Assembly (NCBI GenBank): GCA_003990955.1
Contig: BIFV01000007.1
Coordinates: forward strand, 196,866-260,865
Origin: Sporomusaceae bacterium FL31
GTDB taxonomy: Bacteria; Bacillota; Negativicutes; DSM-1736; Dendrosporobacteraceae
Direction: 5' to 3'
DNA length: 64,000 bases
The notes beneath the pieces were generated by a model, which did not search any database, was not told the origin of the DNA, and saw only the letters and a program-made list of their open reading frames with translations. Positions 25,944 to 34,329 of the stretch are shown here, one piece after another; position 1 is the first letter of the stretch, and every line of letters starts with the position of its first letter. The translations under genes and the position numbers were made by a program.

Positions 25944-27485
25944 ATGAATAAAAAAGTAGGAACTGGTTTTTGGTTGATTGTAATCATCGCTGCTTTTATT
26001 GTATTGTTAAATTTAGGTGCAATTCCCTTGCTTGATCCTGATGAGCCAGTCTATGCCGAAACCCCAAAGGAAATGTTACAATTCAATGATTTTATCTCCC
26101 CACGAATTTATGGAGACTACTGGTACGATAAACCACCTTTATATTACTGGTTGGTTGTACTGTCCTTTAAATTATTCGGAGTTAACGAATTTGCTGCACG
26201 ATTTCCTTCAGCCTTACTATCCATACTGTGCGCTCTAACAGTCTATTGTTCAGGTAAGCAGCTTTTTAATGAGCGTGTAGGCATATTAGGATCATTAGTA
26301 CTGATCACCAGCATTGAATATATCTATTTGGGAAAAGCTGCCGTTACTGATATGACCTTAACGTTCTTTTTAACAACCTGTCTATTGTCTTTTATTCAGA
26401 AACGTTATTATTTATTTTATATCTGCGCTGGCTTGGCCACTCTAACCAAAGGCCCAATTGGCTTACTCTTTCCAGGTGGGATTGTATTCTTTTATTTTCT
26501 ATTAACAAAAAAAATTGCTGAAATAAAAAAAATGAACCTTGTAACAGGAATTATTTTAACTGCGCTTTCTGGATTACCGTGGTATTTTATGATGTACAAC
26601 ATACACGGTCATACTTTTACTGAAACTTTCCTAGGCTTTCATAACATTACGCGATTTACATCACCAGAGCATCCAGAACTCGGTGTCTGGTATTATTTTA
26701 TCCCAGTACTGATAATTGGTTTTTTCCCTTGGACTGCACTATTGATTCAGGCAGTCTGGAATTCTTTAATAAATAGCAGAGAAAAAACTAAGATATTATT
26801 ATTTGTAAACATCTGGGTTATTTTTATTTTTTTATTTTTTACTGCTTCACGTACCAAATTAATTTCATACATTTTACCGCTCTACCCGCCGTTAGCAATC
26901 ATAGTTGGCTGGTATATTGATCATTTATGGACAGGTTTTCCAAAACAAAAACATTATATTTCTTGGGCACTATTAACGCTCGTGATGACAAGCTTGCTTG
27001 TGATTTTAATGCTATGGGGGATTCAAGCAGCTCCCATTCTCCAAACTACTATTGTGATACTGTCATCTCTGCTAGGATTGCAAATGTTGCTTGTGGCTTA
27101 TTTCTTATGGAATAAGCAAATCGGATTGGCTTTTGGAACCAAGATTGTAACTATGACTATTGTTTCTATAATATTATTTACTATAATTTTTCCAGTACTA
27201 GCGCCAAATTTCACTTCGTATCATATTGCTCAAACATTTAAAACACATTATGATGGAAAATCCGAAGTTTATGTTGCTAAGTTTCTTCGGCCAGGATTTA
27301 GCTTTTATACGGGTGTATATGGCAGCGAAATTACTGCTGACAAATTAGCTGCTGTTGTGAATACTGAGGGGAGAGCTTATTTTATCCTTAGTCAGACTGA
27401 GTATACACTCTTATCCGAACAGGATAGGAGTAAATTAATAATATTATCAAATTCAGCTGATAAGCTTTTACTTCTGCGAGAATAA
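25944..27485 (+). CDS. ArnT/PMT-like (GT39/GT83) membrane glycosyltransferase
   Basis: 513 residues with about 10-12 membrane helices. The first periplasmic loop contains LLDPDEPVYAETPKEM (Asp31, Asp33, Glu34), the acidic motif required for metal and substrate binding in ArnT/PMT enzymes, followed by YGDYWYDKPPLYYWL, also a family hallmark. Such enzymes use a polyprenyl-phosphate sugar to modify lipid A, protein or glycan on the outer face of the inner membrane. It ends the envelope cluster. The acceptor is unknown; lipid A of a diderm Firmicute is a reasonable guess. Confidence 0.87.
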   Translation: MNKKVGTGFWLIVIIAAFIVLLNLGAIPLLDPDEPVYAETPKEMLQFNDFISPRIYGDYWYDKPPLYYWLVVLSFKLFGVNEFAARFPSALLSILCALTVYCSGKQLFNERVGILGSLVLITSIEYIYLGKAAVTDMTLTFFLTTCLLSFIQKRYYLFYICAGLATLTKGPIGLLFPGGIVFFYFLLTKKIAEIKKMNLVTGIILTALSGLPWYFMMYNIHGHTFTETFLGFHNITRFTSPEHPELGVWYYFIPVLIIGFFPWTALLIQAVWNSLINSREKTKILLFVNIWVIFIFLFFTASRTKLISYILPLYPPLAIIVGWYIDHLWTGFPKQKHYISWALLTLVMTSLLVILMLWGIQAAPILQTTIVILSSLLGLQMLLVAYFLWNKQIGLAFGTKIVTMTIVSIILFTIIFPVLAPNFTSYHIAQTFKTHYDGKSEVYVAKFLRPGFSFYTGVYGSEITADKLAAVVNTEGRAYFILSQTEYTLLSEQDRSKLIILSNSADKLLLLRE

Positions 27486-27733
27486 GCAGCAGCAAAATAT
27501 ATAGTAGAATATTCACTTATTTGTATAATTATTCATTTTTTTGTTTTTTTATTAATTCTGAAGCTATGTTTGCTGGCCGTAAGGTGACATAGAAGATAAA
27601 TTGCGCAACTTAATTTTTCAAAATACATATCAAAATATCGGCATTAATGTTATAATAAATAGGTGTTTTTGTAAAAAAACTCATATTAAACAAAATAGCT
27701 AAAGAACTGGCGTTCATAAGGAGGCGAATGTAT
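27486..27733 (+). other. Intergenic region upstream of the 2-oxoacid oxidoreductase operon
   Basis: A 248-base, very AT-rich gap. It holds a T-rich stretch, a 6-bp inverted repeat (CTATGT 27564-27569, ACATAG 27587-27592) and an extended -10 promoter near 27650. No clear terminator for the upstream gene and no small reading frame with a ribosome site are seen. Confidence 0.55.
27648..27656 (+). promoter_or_regulatory. Extended -10 promoter element before korD
   Basis: TGTTATAAT is a perfect extended -10 (TG-N-TATAAT). No good -35 lies 17 bases upstream, but an extended -10 can do without one. Transcription would start about 65 bases before the korD start. Confidence 0.5.
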
Positions 27734-27937
27734 ATGGCGCTTATAATTACTCACAAATATTGCAAAGGCTGTAATATTTGCGTGGCTTTTTGTCCTAAAA
27801 AGGTTCTTGATCTTGACGAATTAGGCAAGGTATATGTCAAAGAGCCCGAAAAATGTATTACCTGTGGGCAATGCGAGTTACGCTGCCCGGACTATGTAAT
27901 TAAAGTAACTAAGGACAACAGAGGTGACAGTAAATGA
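27734..27937 (+). CDS. korD: 2-oxoacid:ferredoxin oxidoreductase delta (ferredoxin-like) subunit
   Basis: 67 residues from the ATG at 27734, with aaggagg 9 bases upstream; an ATG at 27728 is too close to the site. Two CxxCxxCxxxC 4Fe-4S motifs are visible (CKGCNICVAFCP and CITCGQCELRCP). It passes electrons from the TPP subunit to ferredoxin. Its stop overlaps the alpha-subunit start (ATGA). It is a separate small subunit as in archaeal-type and Clostridial KOR/VOR complexes. Confidence 0.88.
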   Translation: MALIITHKYCKGCNICVAFCPKKVLDLDELGKVYVKEPEKCITCGQCELRCPDYVIKVTKDNRGDSK

Positions 27938-29073
27938 CGAAAGCCCGTTTGTTGCAAGGTAATCAGGCCTGTGCCGAAGGTGCAATTGCTGCCGGAGTAA
28001 GATTTTTTGCCGGATATCCGATTACTCCTAGTACAGAAATAGCCGAAATACTTGCCAAAGAGCTACCGTTACTTGGCGGTAAATTTATTCAAATGGAAGA
28101 TGAAATTGCAAGTATGGGAGCTGTATGTGGTGCTGCAATGACTGGTGCTAAAGCCATCACAGCAACCAGCGGCCCTGGTTTTTCATTAAAGCAGGAATTA
28201 ATTGGCTATGCAGCTATGGCGGAAATTCCTGTAGTTGTTGTTAATGTTCAACGTGCTGGCCCTAGTACAGGCTTACCAACATCTCCAGCACAAGGTGATG
28301 TCATGCAGTCTAGATGGGGGACTCATGGTGACAGAGCTGTGATTGTATTATCACCAGGGTCTGTTCTTGAATCCTTCCATGTAACTGTATCTGCAGTTAA
28401 TTTTGCTGAGAAATATCGTACTCCGGTTATTTTATTGTTAGATGAAGTTATTGGTCACATGCGCGAACGGGTTGAATTGCCTGAGGTTAGTGAGCTTGAA
28501 ATCATTGATCGTAAAAAACCGACTGTAACTGCTGAAGAATACCAGGCATATAAACCGGATGAAGATGGTGTACCGCCGATGGCATCGTTTGGTGATGGCT
28601 ATTACTATCATGTAACCGGCTTAACCCATACATATAAAGGACTGCCAACTCAGGATGCAAAAATTGCTGATGAGCTTGTTCGTCGTTTAAATACCAAAAT
28701 CGATAATGCAATTGATGATATAACCTTATATACTGAACATTTCCTTGAAGATGCGGAGATTGTTGTTGTTGCTTATGGTGGAACAGCACGCGCAGCAATT
28801 ACAGCTGTAAAAAAAGCCAGAGAACAAGGTATTAAAGTTGGCTTATTAAAACTTATTACAATTTGGCCATTCCCAGGACAGATGATTAAAAAAATTACCG
28901 AGCAAGCTCATACAATTATTGTTCCAGAAATGAATTATGGACAATTAGTAGGCGAAGTTCAACGCTATGCAGGAATGGAACGCGTTGTCCCAGTTAATCG
29001 CATTGATGGTGCATTCTTTGATCCTGATGAAATTTTAGCACCAATTATTGCTGCACAAGGAGGTAGCAAATAG
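27934..29073 (+). CDS. korA: 2-oxoglutarate (2-oxoacid):ferredoxin oxidoreductase alpha subunit
   Basis: 379 residues. The N-terminal pyrimidine-binding domain has GNQACAEGAIAAGVRFFAGYPITPSTEI and MEDEIASMGAVCGAAMTGAKAITATSGPG, the standard motifs of the family. The QRAGPSTGLPTSPAQGDV segment is typical of KorA/VorA. A transketolase-like C-terminal domain follows near residue 240. With the other three subunits it oxidatively decarboxylates a 2-oxoacid to an acyl-CoA or runs the reverse reductive reaction. 2-oxoglutarate is the usual substrate for this layout; branched-chain 2-oxoacids are possible. Confidence 0.9.
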   Translation: MTKARLLQGNQACAEGAIAAGVRFFAGYPITPSTEIAEILAKELPLLGGKFIQMEDEIASMGAVCGAAMTGAKAITATSGPGFSLKQELIGYAAMAEIPVVVVNVQRAGPSTGLPTSPAQGDVMQSRWGTHGDRAVIVLSPGSVLESFHVTVSAVNFAEKYRTPVILLLDEVIGHMRERVELPEVSELEIIDRKKPTVTAEEYQAYKPDEDGVPPMASFGDGYYYHVTGLTHTYKGLPTQDAKIADELVRRLNTKIDNAIDDITLYTEHFLEDAEIVVVAYGGTARAAITAVKKAREQGIKVGLLKLITIWPFPGQMIKKITEQAHTIIVPEMNYGQLVGEVQRYAGMERVVPVNRIDGAFFDPDEILAPIIAAQGGSK

Positions 29074-29898
29074 ATGGCAAATATCGAAAAGTATTTACGC
29101 AAAACCGCACTACCACATATCTGGTGTCCTGGTTGCGGTAATGGAATTGTCCTTGCATCTATCCTGCGCGCAGTAGAAAAACTTGACTTAGATCAAAAGA
29201 AAACAATTATTGTATCAGGTATTGGCTGTTCATCACGTGCATCAGGCTATATGAATTTTAATACAATCCATACCGCACATGGTCGAGCACTAACATTTGC
29301 GACAGGAATAAAATTCGCCAATCCTGAACTCAATGTTATCGTTGTTACTGGCGATGGAGACAGCACGGCAATTGGTGGTAACCATTTCATTCATGCTGCC
29401 CGGAGAAATATTGATTTAACTACGATTGTCTTCAATAATAGCATTTATGGTATGACCGGCGGACAATCTTCACCTTTAACTCCGCAAAATAGCAAATCAA
29501 CAACAGCTCCATTTGGACAAATTGAGCGTTCGTTTGATATACCGAAATTGGCTATAGCAGCTGGAGCAACCTATGTTGCGCGTGGCACAGCTTTTCACGC
29601 TACATTACTTACCGATTTAGTCGTAAAAGCCATTCAAAATAAAGGTTTTTCAGTAGTTGATGCCATTACGCAATGTCCGATTGGCTTTGGACGTAAGAAC
29701 AAAATGGGAACTGCCGAAAAAATGATGCAATGGCAGCGGGATAATGCTGTATTTGCTCAAGCAGCTGCAAAATTGTCAGCTGAAGAAATGGCAGACAAAT
29801 TCATTATTGGCGAACTCTACAATTCAGCAGCACCGGAATATACTGCTGAATATGAAAAGTTAATTGCTCGTCTGCAACAAAAAGGAGGGCAAGCCTAA
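29074..29898 (+). CDS. korB: 2-oxoacid:ferredoxin oxidoreductase beta (TPP-binding) subunit
   Basis: 274 residues. The TPP-binding subunit with WCPGCGNGIVLASI near the N-terminus and GDGDSTAIGGNHFIHAARRNIDLT, the Mg-TPP motif GDGD. HTAHGRALTFATGIK is also typical. Cys residues early in the chain likely bind a 4Fe-4S cluster. Starts directly after korA; its stop overlaps the korC start by one base (TAATG). Confidence 0.92.
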   Translation: MANIEKYLRKTALPHIWCPGCGNGIVLASILRAVEKLDLDQKKTIIVSGIGCSSRASGYMNFNTIHTAHGRALTFATGIKFANPELNVIVVTGDGDSTAIGGNHFIHAARRNIDLTTIVFNNSIYGMTGGQSSPLTPQNSKSTTAPFGQIERSFDIPKLAIAAGATYVARGTAFHATLLTDLVVKAIQNKGFSVVDAITQCPIGFGRKNKMGTAEKMMQWQRDNAVFAQAAAKLSAEEMADKFIIGELYNSAAPEYTAEYEKLIARLQQKGGQA

Positions 29899-30434
29899 TG
29901 TGGGAGATTAGTTTGAGCGGTACTGGCGGGCAGGGCTTGATCTTAGCAGGTATCATTTTGGCTGAAGCAGCCATTCTTGATGGAAAAGAGGCTATTCAAA
30001 CTCAATCATATGGTCCAGAAGCGCGCGGAGGAGCCAGTAAGTCCGATGTAATTATTAGCGAGAGTGAAATTGATTATCCTAAAGTTCTTGCAGCAGATAT
30101 CTTATTAGCCATGAGTCAGGAAGCCTGCAATAAATATGTTAAGCGCTTAAAAGATGGCGGTAAATTGCTTGTTGATACAACTTTTGTTAAAGAATTACCT
30201 TCTATTCAGGCAGAGTTCCTACAATTACCGATTACTAAGGCTGCTCGTGAAGAACTTGGTAATGCAATGTTTGCTAATATCATTGCTCTTGGTGCAATCG
30301 TTGGGGCAACCGGAATAGTTACTAAAGAATCTTTACTCAAAGCGGTCCTACACCGGGTTCCAAAAGGTACAGAAAGTGTAAACACCAAAGCTTTAGAACT
30401 TGGCTTTGGTATGGGTAAAGGTGAGTTTCAATAA
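29898..30434 (+). CDS. korC: 2-oxoacid:ferredoxin oxidoreductase gamma subunit
   Basis: 178 residues. GTGGQGLILAGIILAEAAI and QSYGPEARGGASKSDVIIS are the fixed signatures of the gamma domain that binds CoA. AFANIIALGAIVG-like text (MFANIIALGAIVGATG) sits near the C-terminus. It completes a four-subunit complex in the order delta-alpha-beta-gamma. A VOC gene starts 2 bases after its stop. Confidence 0.9.
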   Translation: MWEISLSGTGGQGLILAGIILAEAAILDGKEAIQTQSYGPEARGGASKSDVIISESEIDYPKVLAADILLAMSQEACNKYVKRLKDGGKLLVDTTFVKELPSIQAEFLQLPITKAAREELGNAMFANIIALGAIVGATGIVTKESLLKAVLHRVPKGTESVNTKALELGFGMGKGEFQ

Positions 30435-30436
30435 GT

Positions 30437-30814
30437 ATGTTTGAATTAGCACATGTCGGTATTGTTGTCAGCAATACCGACATTTCTATAGCATTTTACT
30501 GCAAGTTACTAGGCTGTACTTTTATTGATGACTTTCAAAATGATTACGTAAAATTGAGTTATATTAAATCCGGAAATAAAACCATTGAATTGCTTGAATA
30601 TACAAAGCCTGAAAACAGGACAACCTCTGGTAATATCGATCATTTAGCCTTTGTTGTTAAAGACATAGAATTGGCGACAGAAAGATTGAAAAACGCAAAA
30701 GTCCCTATCTTATTTAATACGCCCAAAATTGTAAATAACAAAAAAATAAACTTCTTCTTTGGCCCTGATGGTGAACGCTTGGAAATAATTGAAGAATGTA
30801 ACTGCCAGCAATAA
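30437..30814 (+). CDS. VOC (glyoxalase / methylmalonyl-CoA epimerase-like) superfamily protein
   Basis: 125 residues made of two beta-alpha-beta-beta-beta modules. Metal-ligand candidates are His7 in AHVGIVV, the Glu in KTIELLE, His72 in IDHLAFVV and the Glu in ERLEIIE. This spacing fits both glyoxalase I and methylmalonyl-CoA epimerase. The tight link to kor genes and the propionate metabolism common in Negativicutes make an epimerase possible, but no mutase or decarboxylase genes are adjacent. Function beyond the superfamily is not assigned. Confidence 0.72.
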   Translation: MFELAHVGIVVSNTDISIAFYCKLLGCTFIDDFQNDYVKLSYIKSGNKTIELLEYTKPENRTTSGNIDHLAFVVKDIELATERLKNAKVPILFNTPKIVNNKKINFFFGPDGERLEIIEECNCQQ

Positions 30815-30825
30815 CCATGAAATAT

Positions 30826-30861
30826 AAAAATCCGGTTCCCAATATTGGGAACCGGATTTTT
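30826..30861. terminator. Bidirectional terminator between the VOC gene and ldhH
   Basis: A perfect palindrome, AAAAATCCGGTTCCCAA meeting its own complement, with A run on one side and T run on the other. It can terminate the plus-strand kor transcript and the minus-strand ldhH transcript. Confidence 0.92.
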
Positions 30862-30862
30862 A

Positions 30863-33037
30863 TTATCTGTCGTTGATGTTCTCAGCTAAGATATCAGCAA
30901 CATGCTTAATTTTTACACTTGGCAGCTGCTTGTCAAGGCCGCCTTGAATCTGCATCATACAAGCAGGGCAGCCTACAGCAATTACTTCAGCGCCGCTATC
31001 CTTGATATTTTGTACTTTTTGCTTAAGAATTGGCATTGATAACTCAGTGTATTTAACACCAAAAGCTCCAGCCATACCGCAGCATTTATCACAATCTTTC
31101 ATCTCAACGAAGTCATAACCTTGTGCTGCTTCGAGCAGTTTACGAGGCTCTTCGAAGATATTAAGACCGCGTTTCATGTGGCAAGAATCATGATAGGTTA
31201 CTTTTGTACCACCAGCAGCTTTATTTAAACGTCCAGATTTAGCATACTCTTCGGAAACAAACTGGCTGAATTCGCGGAATTTATGAGCGATTTTTTCGAT
31301 ACGGTCTTTCCACTGTGGCTCATCATGCAATAACTCAACATAAGTTTCATGCCAGGTTTCTGTACAAGTAGGGCAGGCTGCCAGATAAACATCAGCATTG
31401 GTTTGCTCGAATGCCTCGATATTCTTTTTGGCAATACGCTTTGCTGTTTCGCGGTCACCCATACCAAGAACTGGCTTACCGCAGCAGCTTTGATCTTCTG
31501 GGAATACCACTTCCATATTAAGGTCATGCAAGACTTTATAAACTGATTCGCCGGTTTCCGGGAAGATAAAGTCGATATTACAACCACTAAAGAATGCCAC
31601 ACGTTTTTTAGGATTGGCAATTTTCTTAGTAATTTTCTGTACACGGTCACGGAAAGGAACATCGGCAACGGCTGGTAGGCTGCGATCTTTAGCCAATCCA
31701 GCAAAGAATAGAGGAAGATGACGAATCACTTTACCGGATTGGAAAGGTTTTTGACCAATTGCTGCTAAGCGAAGTAAGGTATGGAAAACTTTGCGATTTG
31801 CTAAAACATTTTCAAATACCGCTTTAACACCAAATGGTAAACCATTTTCTTTTACACTTTGTGCTCTCAGTTCTTCAATGAGTCCCGGTATGTTCATTTT
31901 TCCTGGACAGATTGAAACGCACTTACGACAGCCAATACACAATTCATTGATTTTTTCGAAATCACCCATACTATGTAGGAAAGCTGTAAGAATTGCGCCT
32001 ATACCACCAGCGTAAATATGACCATATACATGACCGCCGACTAATGTGTAAACAGGGCACACATTTAAACAAGAAGCACAGCGAACACAGTTATATATTT
32101 CTTTAAACTTAGGATCTTTAGCAGCTTTAAGACGACCATTATCAATCAAGATAACGTGCAGTTCTTTTGGTTGCTCAACCCATTTTCCATCTTGTTTAAC
32201 CATAACTGGAGTTTGTCCAGTTGTCATAGTCATATAGCTTGTCATTCTTTGACCAGTAGCATTACGCGGCAGCATCCTTAGGATAGGAGCAGCATCTTGA
32301 ATTTTTGGTATTAATTTTTCATAGCCGATAATGACTACATGGACTCTAGGGAGAGTAGTGACCAAGCGTGCGTTGCCTTCATTAGTAACCAATCCAATGG
32401 CACCATTTTCAGCAATACCAAAATTAGCACCGGAAATCCCCATATCTGCTTGTAAGAATTCAGTTCGTAATGCCTTACGGGCTGCTTGGACCATAAACGG
32501 AATATCTGTAGGAATCTCTTGCTGAAGTTCTTTAGAGAAGTATTCGGCAATTTGCTCTTTATTTAAATGGATAGCAGGCATGACCATATGAGATGGCTTG
32601 TGACCAGCCAGCGAGATAATCCATTCACCAAGGTCAGTTTCTTTTACATGCAAGCCGGCTTCTTCCAATGCATGGTTCAAGTGGATTTCTTCTGAAGCCA
32701 TTGATTTTGATTTTACAATACGCTTGACATTTGTTTTTTTACAAAGATCAATCAAATATTGTTTAACTGCTTCGCCATCTTTAGCCCGAAATACTTTACC
32801 GCCGCGTTTCGTGACTGAGGCTTCAAATTGATCCGCTATTGCATCAATATTATTGACAGTTTCAATTTTCATTTGTCTGAATTGTTCTCTTAGCGCTTCA
32901 ACATCATCAACATTTTCGTAAGCTTTGGCGCGAGCGATAGGGTAGGCTTCTGCAAAGCGGCCTAAAGCACCACGCAGAACCTGGTCATTTAATTTATCAT
33001 CAATTTCTCGTTTAATATCCCGATTATTCGTTTCCAT
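30863..33037 (-). CDS. ldhH: L-lactate dehydrogenase (quinone) large subunit LdhH: LUD + ferredoxin + CCG fusion
   Basis: 724 residues. The order is an N-terminal LUD domain (about 60-290; GANFGIAENGAIGLVTNEGNARL), two 4Fe-4S motifs (CVRCASCLNVCPVY near 317 and CIGCRKCVSICPG near 365), then a GlpC/HdrB-like part with two CCG motifs (SCCGKPVLGMG near 515 and KCCGMAGAFG near 650). This fuses what Bacillus encodes separately as LutB (LUD plus iron-sulfur) and LutA (CCG). It oxidises lactate to pyruvate and passes electrons to the quinone pool or a flavoprotein. Ribosome site ggaggtg; its start abuts lutC. Confidence 0.88.
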   Translation of the reverse strand: METNNRDIKREIDDKLNDQVLRGALGRFAEAYPIARAKAYENVDDVEALREQFRQMKIETVNNIDAIADQFEASVTKRGGKVFRAKDGEAVKQYLIDLCKKTNVKRIVKSKSMASEEIHLNHALEEAGLHVKETDLGEWIISLAGHKPSHMVMPAIHLNKEQIAEYFSKELQQEIPTDIPFMVQAARKALRTEFLQADMGISGANFGIAENGAIGLVTNEGNARLVTTLPRVHVVIIGYEKLIPKIQDAAPILRMLPRNATGQRMTSYMTMTTGQTPVMVKQDGKWVEQPKELHVILIDNGRLKAAKDPKFKEIYNCVRCASCLNVCPVYTLVGGHVYGHIYAGGIGAILTAFLHSMGDFEKINELCIGCRKCVSICPGKMNIPGLIEELRAQSVKENGLPFGVKAVFENVLANRKVFHTLLRLAAIGQKPFQSGKVIRHLPLFFAGLAKDRSLPAVADVPFRDRVQKITKKIANPKKRVAFFSGCNIDFIFPETGESVYKVLHDLNMEVVFPEDQSCCGKPVLGMGDRETAKRIAKKNIEAFEQTNADVYLAACPTCTETWHETYVELLHDEPQWKDRIEKIAHKFREFSQFVSEEYAKSGRLNKAAGGTKVTYHDSCHMKRGLNIFEEPRKLLEAAQGYDFVEMKDCDKCCGMAGAFGVKYTELSMPILKQKVQNIKDSGAEVIAVGCPACMMQIQGGLDKQLPSVKIKHVADILAENINDR

Positions 33038-33651
33038 TAATTCACACCTCCGTTGAGAGCTTCATCAACAGCAATGATGACTAGACGGCTAGGTCCATGA
33101 ACACCAATAGTCAAAACACGTTCAATATCCGCTGTTCGGCTAGGACCTGTAATAAAGCTAACATAGCCGTTTTCATAAACTTGTGCAATTGTCTCAAAAG
33201 CCTCAGTAATCCCTGGAACAACTGCATTGCTATTTAGAAAAGCAATATGAATAGGAGGCAGCATAGTAACCAACCGGGATTCAAAAGAATAACCATCCAT
33301 ACATAGACTACCAGATTCTCCAATTGCAAATTCGACAGTAGAAATACCGATATCTGCTGATTCTGCATGTTCTGCAATATCGGTAGCTTCGTTGAATACG
33401 CTAATGCCACTAGTCTTCAATTCTTCATTAATATTTGCAGCTGCTTGTAAAGCGCTATCCACAGCCACGACTTTCTTAGCATTAGTAAATTTTGCGAGAT
33501 TGACCACAATTTCTTTAGCTTCGGCAGCTGTTTTAACTTTGAAGATTTCAGCCCCAGCATTCTTGGCGTTTTCTTCAAAAGCAGCCCAAAATTCTGGACC
33601 TACTTTTCCGGCAGGAAACGCAGCTTGCCAGTTATCACTTACTTTTTTCAT
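33037..33651 (-). CDS. lutC: Lactate utilization protein, LUD domain (LutC/LdhI-like)
   Basis: 204 residues forming a single LUD domain. ISTVEFAIGESGSLCMD and the final ITGPSRTADIERVLTIGVHGP are family signatures. In Bacillus, LutC works with LutA and LutB in lactate oxidation. It is the first gene of the minus-strand operon with ldhH, whose ATG overlaps its stop. Ribosome site gggagtgg. Its upstream region carries a palindrome and spaced repeats that suggest regulated expression. No lactate permease gene is adjacent. Confidence 0.87.
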   Translation of the reverse strand: MKKVSDNWQAAFPAGKVGPEFWAAFEENAKNAGAEIFKVKTAAEAKEIVVNLAKFTNAKKVVAVDSALQAAANINEELKTSGISVFNEATDIAEHAESADIGISTVEFAIGESGSLCMDGYSFESRLVTMLPPIHIAFLNSNAVVPGITEAFETIAQVYENGYVSFITGPSRTADIERVLTIGVHGPSRLVIIAVDEALNGGVN

Positions 33652-33675
33652 TTTTCCACTCCCTTGTTCACATAC

Positions 33676-33693
33676 TGGTCAAATGTTTGACCA
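33676..33693. promoter_or_regulatory. Palindromic operator candidate upstream of lutC-ldhH
   Basis: TGGTCAAA-TG-TTTGACCA is a perfect 8-bp inverted repeat with a 2-base centre. It lies 25 bases before the lutC start, where a repressor would block transcription. The TGGTC...GACCA half-sites recall GntR/FadR-type operators, a group that includes lactate regulators (inference). Confidence 0.55.
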
Positions 33694-33727
33694 ATCCATA
33701 TTTCATTACTATTCTGAATGAATTAGA

Positions 33728-33783
33728 AAAATCCTTTCGTTTTTAAATAAAAAATCCTACATTTTTTTAGCGAAAATCCTACA
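33728..33783. repeat. Three phased direct repeats (AAAATCCT)
   Basis: AAAATCCT occurs at 33728-33735, 33751-33758 and 33773-33780; the second and third continue with ACA. Start-to-start spacing is 23 and 22 bases, about two helical turns, so all lie on nearly the same face of the DNA. They are 75-130 bases upstream of lutC, where an activator would bind. Confidence 0.6.
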
Positions 33784-34042
33784 AGGTGTCGATTATTATA
33801 AGAAAGTGTTAGGTTTTATGGGTAAGGATCATACTTACAGTCCTTTTAAAACTAGTAGATTCGATAGTTCGATTTTTGTTAATTATTACTTCATTCGAAT
33901 AAAAATCACTTAACAGTTTAAAATATATTTGCTTTAATTGTACGGCTTTTGCAGGAAATTGATGCAGTTTATGGAATATATAAAAATTGTCATTTTAACG
34001 TATTTCGTGGTGTGATTTCACAAATAACATATAAAAATGAGG

Positions 34043-34191
34043 AAACAGGTGCACATGCTTAATTGGGAAGTCCGGTGCAATACCGGCGCGGTCCCGCCAC
34101 TGTATTTGTTGAGTGTGTTTACGTATTACCACTAGGGAAACCTGGGAAGGTGTAACCATACGATGATTCAAGCCAGGAGACCTGCCTGTTT
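34043..34191 (+). ncRNA. Cobalamin (adenosylcobalamin) riboswitch
   Basis: The leader has all conserved parts in order: AAACAGGTGCACATGC (P1/P2 start), GGGAAGTCCGGTGCAA, TACCGGCGCGGTCCCGCCACTG, a variable arm, and the B12 box AGCCAGGAGACCTGCC. P1 pairs AAACAGG (34043-34049) with CCTGTTT (34185-34191). It precedes cbiD and the full cobalamin operon. ACCTGCCT (34180-34187) is also perfectly complementary to AGGCAGGT (34245-34252), a competing helix that could serve as the switch. Confidence 0.95.
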
Positions 34192-34302
34192 TAACACACA
34201 CCGTTATACTCCAGATTAGGAGTATTATATGACCTACGGATGATAGGCAGGTGGGTAATAAAATTAAGCAGTACATATCTTAGAAAAACTGTTTATCTTT
34301 AC

Positions 34303-34327
34303 TACCCCCTGACTATAGGGGGTTTTA
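34303..34327 (+). terminator. Expression-platform hairpin that also holds the cbiD ribosome site
   Basis: CCCCCT (34305-34310) pairs with AGGGGG (34317-34322), followed by TTTT. The AGGGGG arm is 7 bases before the cbiD TTG start and is its only ribosome-site candidate. The hairpin could therefore terminate transcription, hide the ribosome site, or both. Confidence 0.7.
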
Positions 34328-34329
34328 GT

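Larger units (their letters stand above)
33652..34042. other. Divergent intergenic region between lutC and the cobalamin riboswitch
   Basis: About 390 bases, very AT-rich, no reading frame with a ribosome site. It contains, on the lutC side, an 8-bp palindrome and three phased AAAATCCT repeats. Promoters for lutC (minus) and the cobalamin leader (plus) must be here but no pair of hexamers is convincing. Confidence 0.6.

Noticed and set aside
31225..31704. 159-residue minus-strand frame inside ldhH
   Set aside because: Same strand but different frame of a fully conserved gene; no family motif.
33652..34042. Small gene or tRNA in the divergent gap
   Set aside because: No cloverleaf, no frame with a ribosome site; AT-rich control DNA is the better reading.
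34240..34329. N-terminal extension of cbiD into the riboswitch platform
   Set aside because: No ribosome site for the upstream start, and the extension covers the terminator hairpin; family proteins start at the TTG at 34330.
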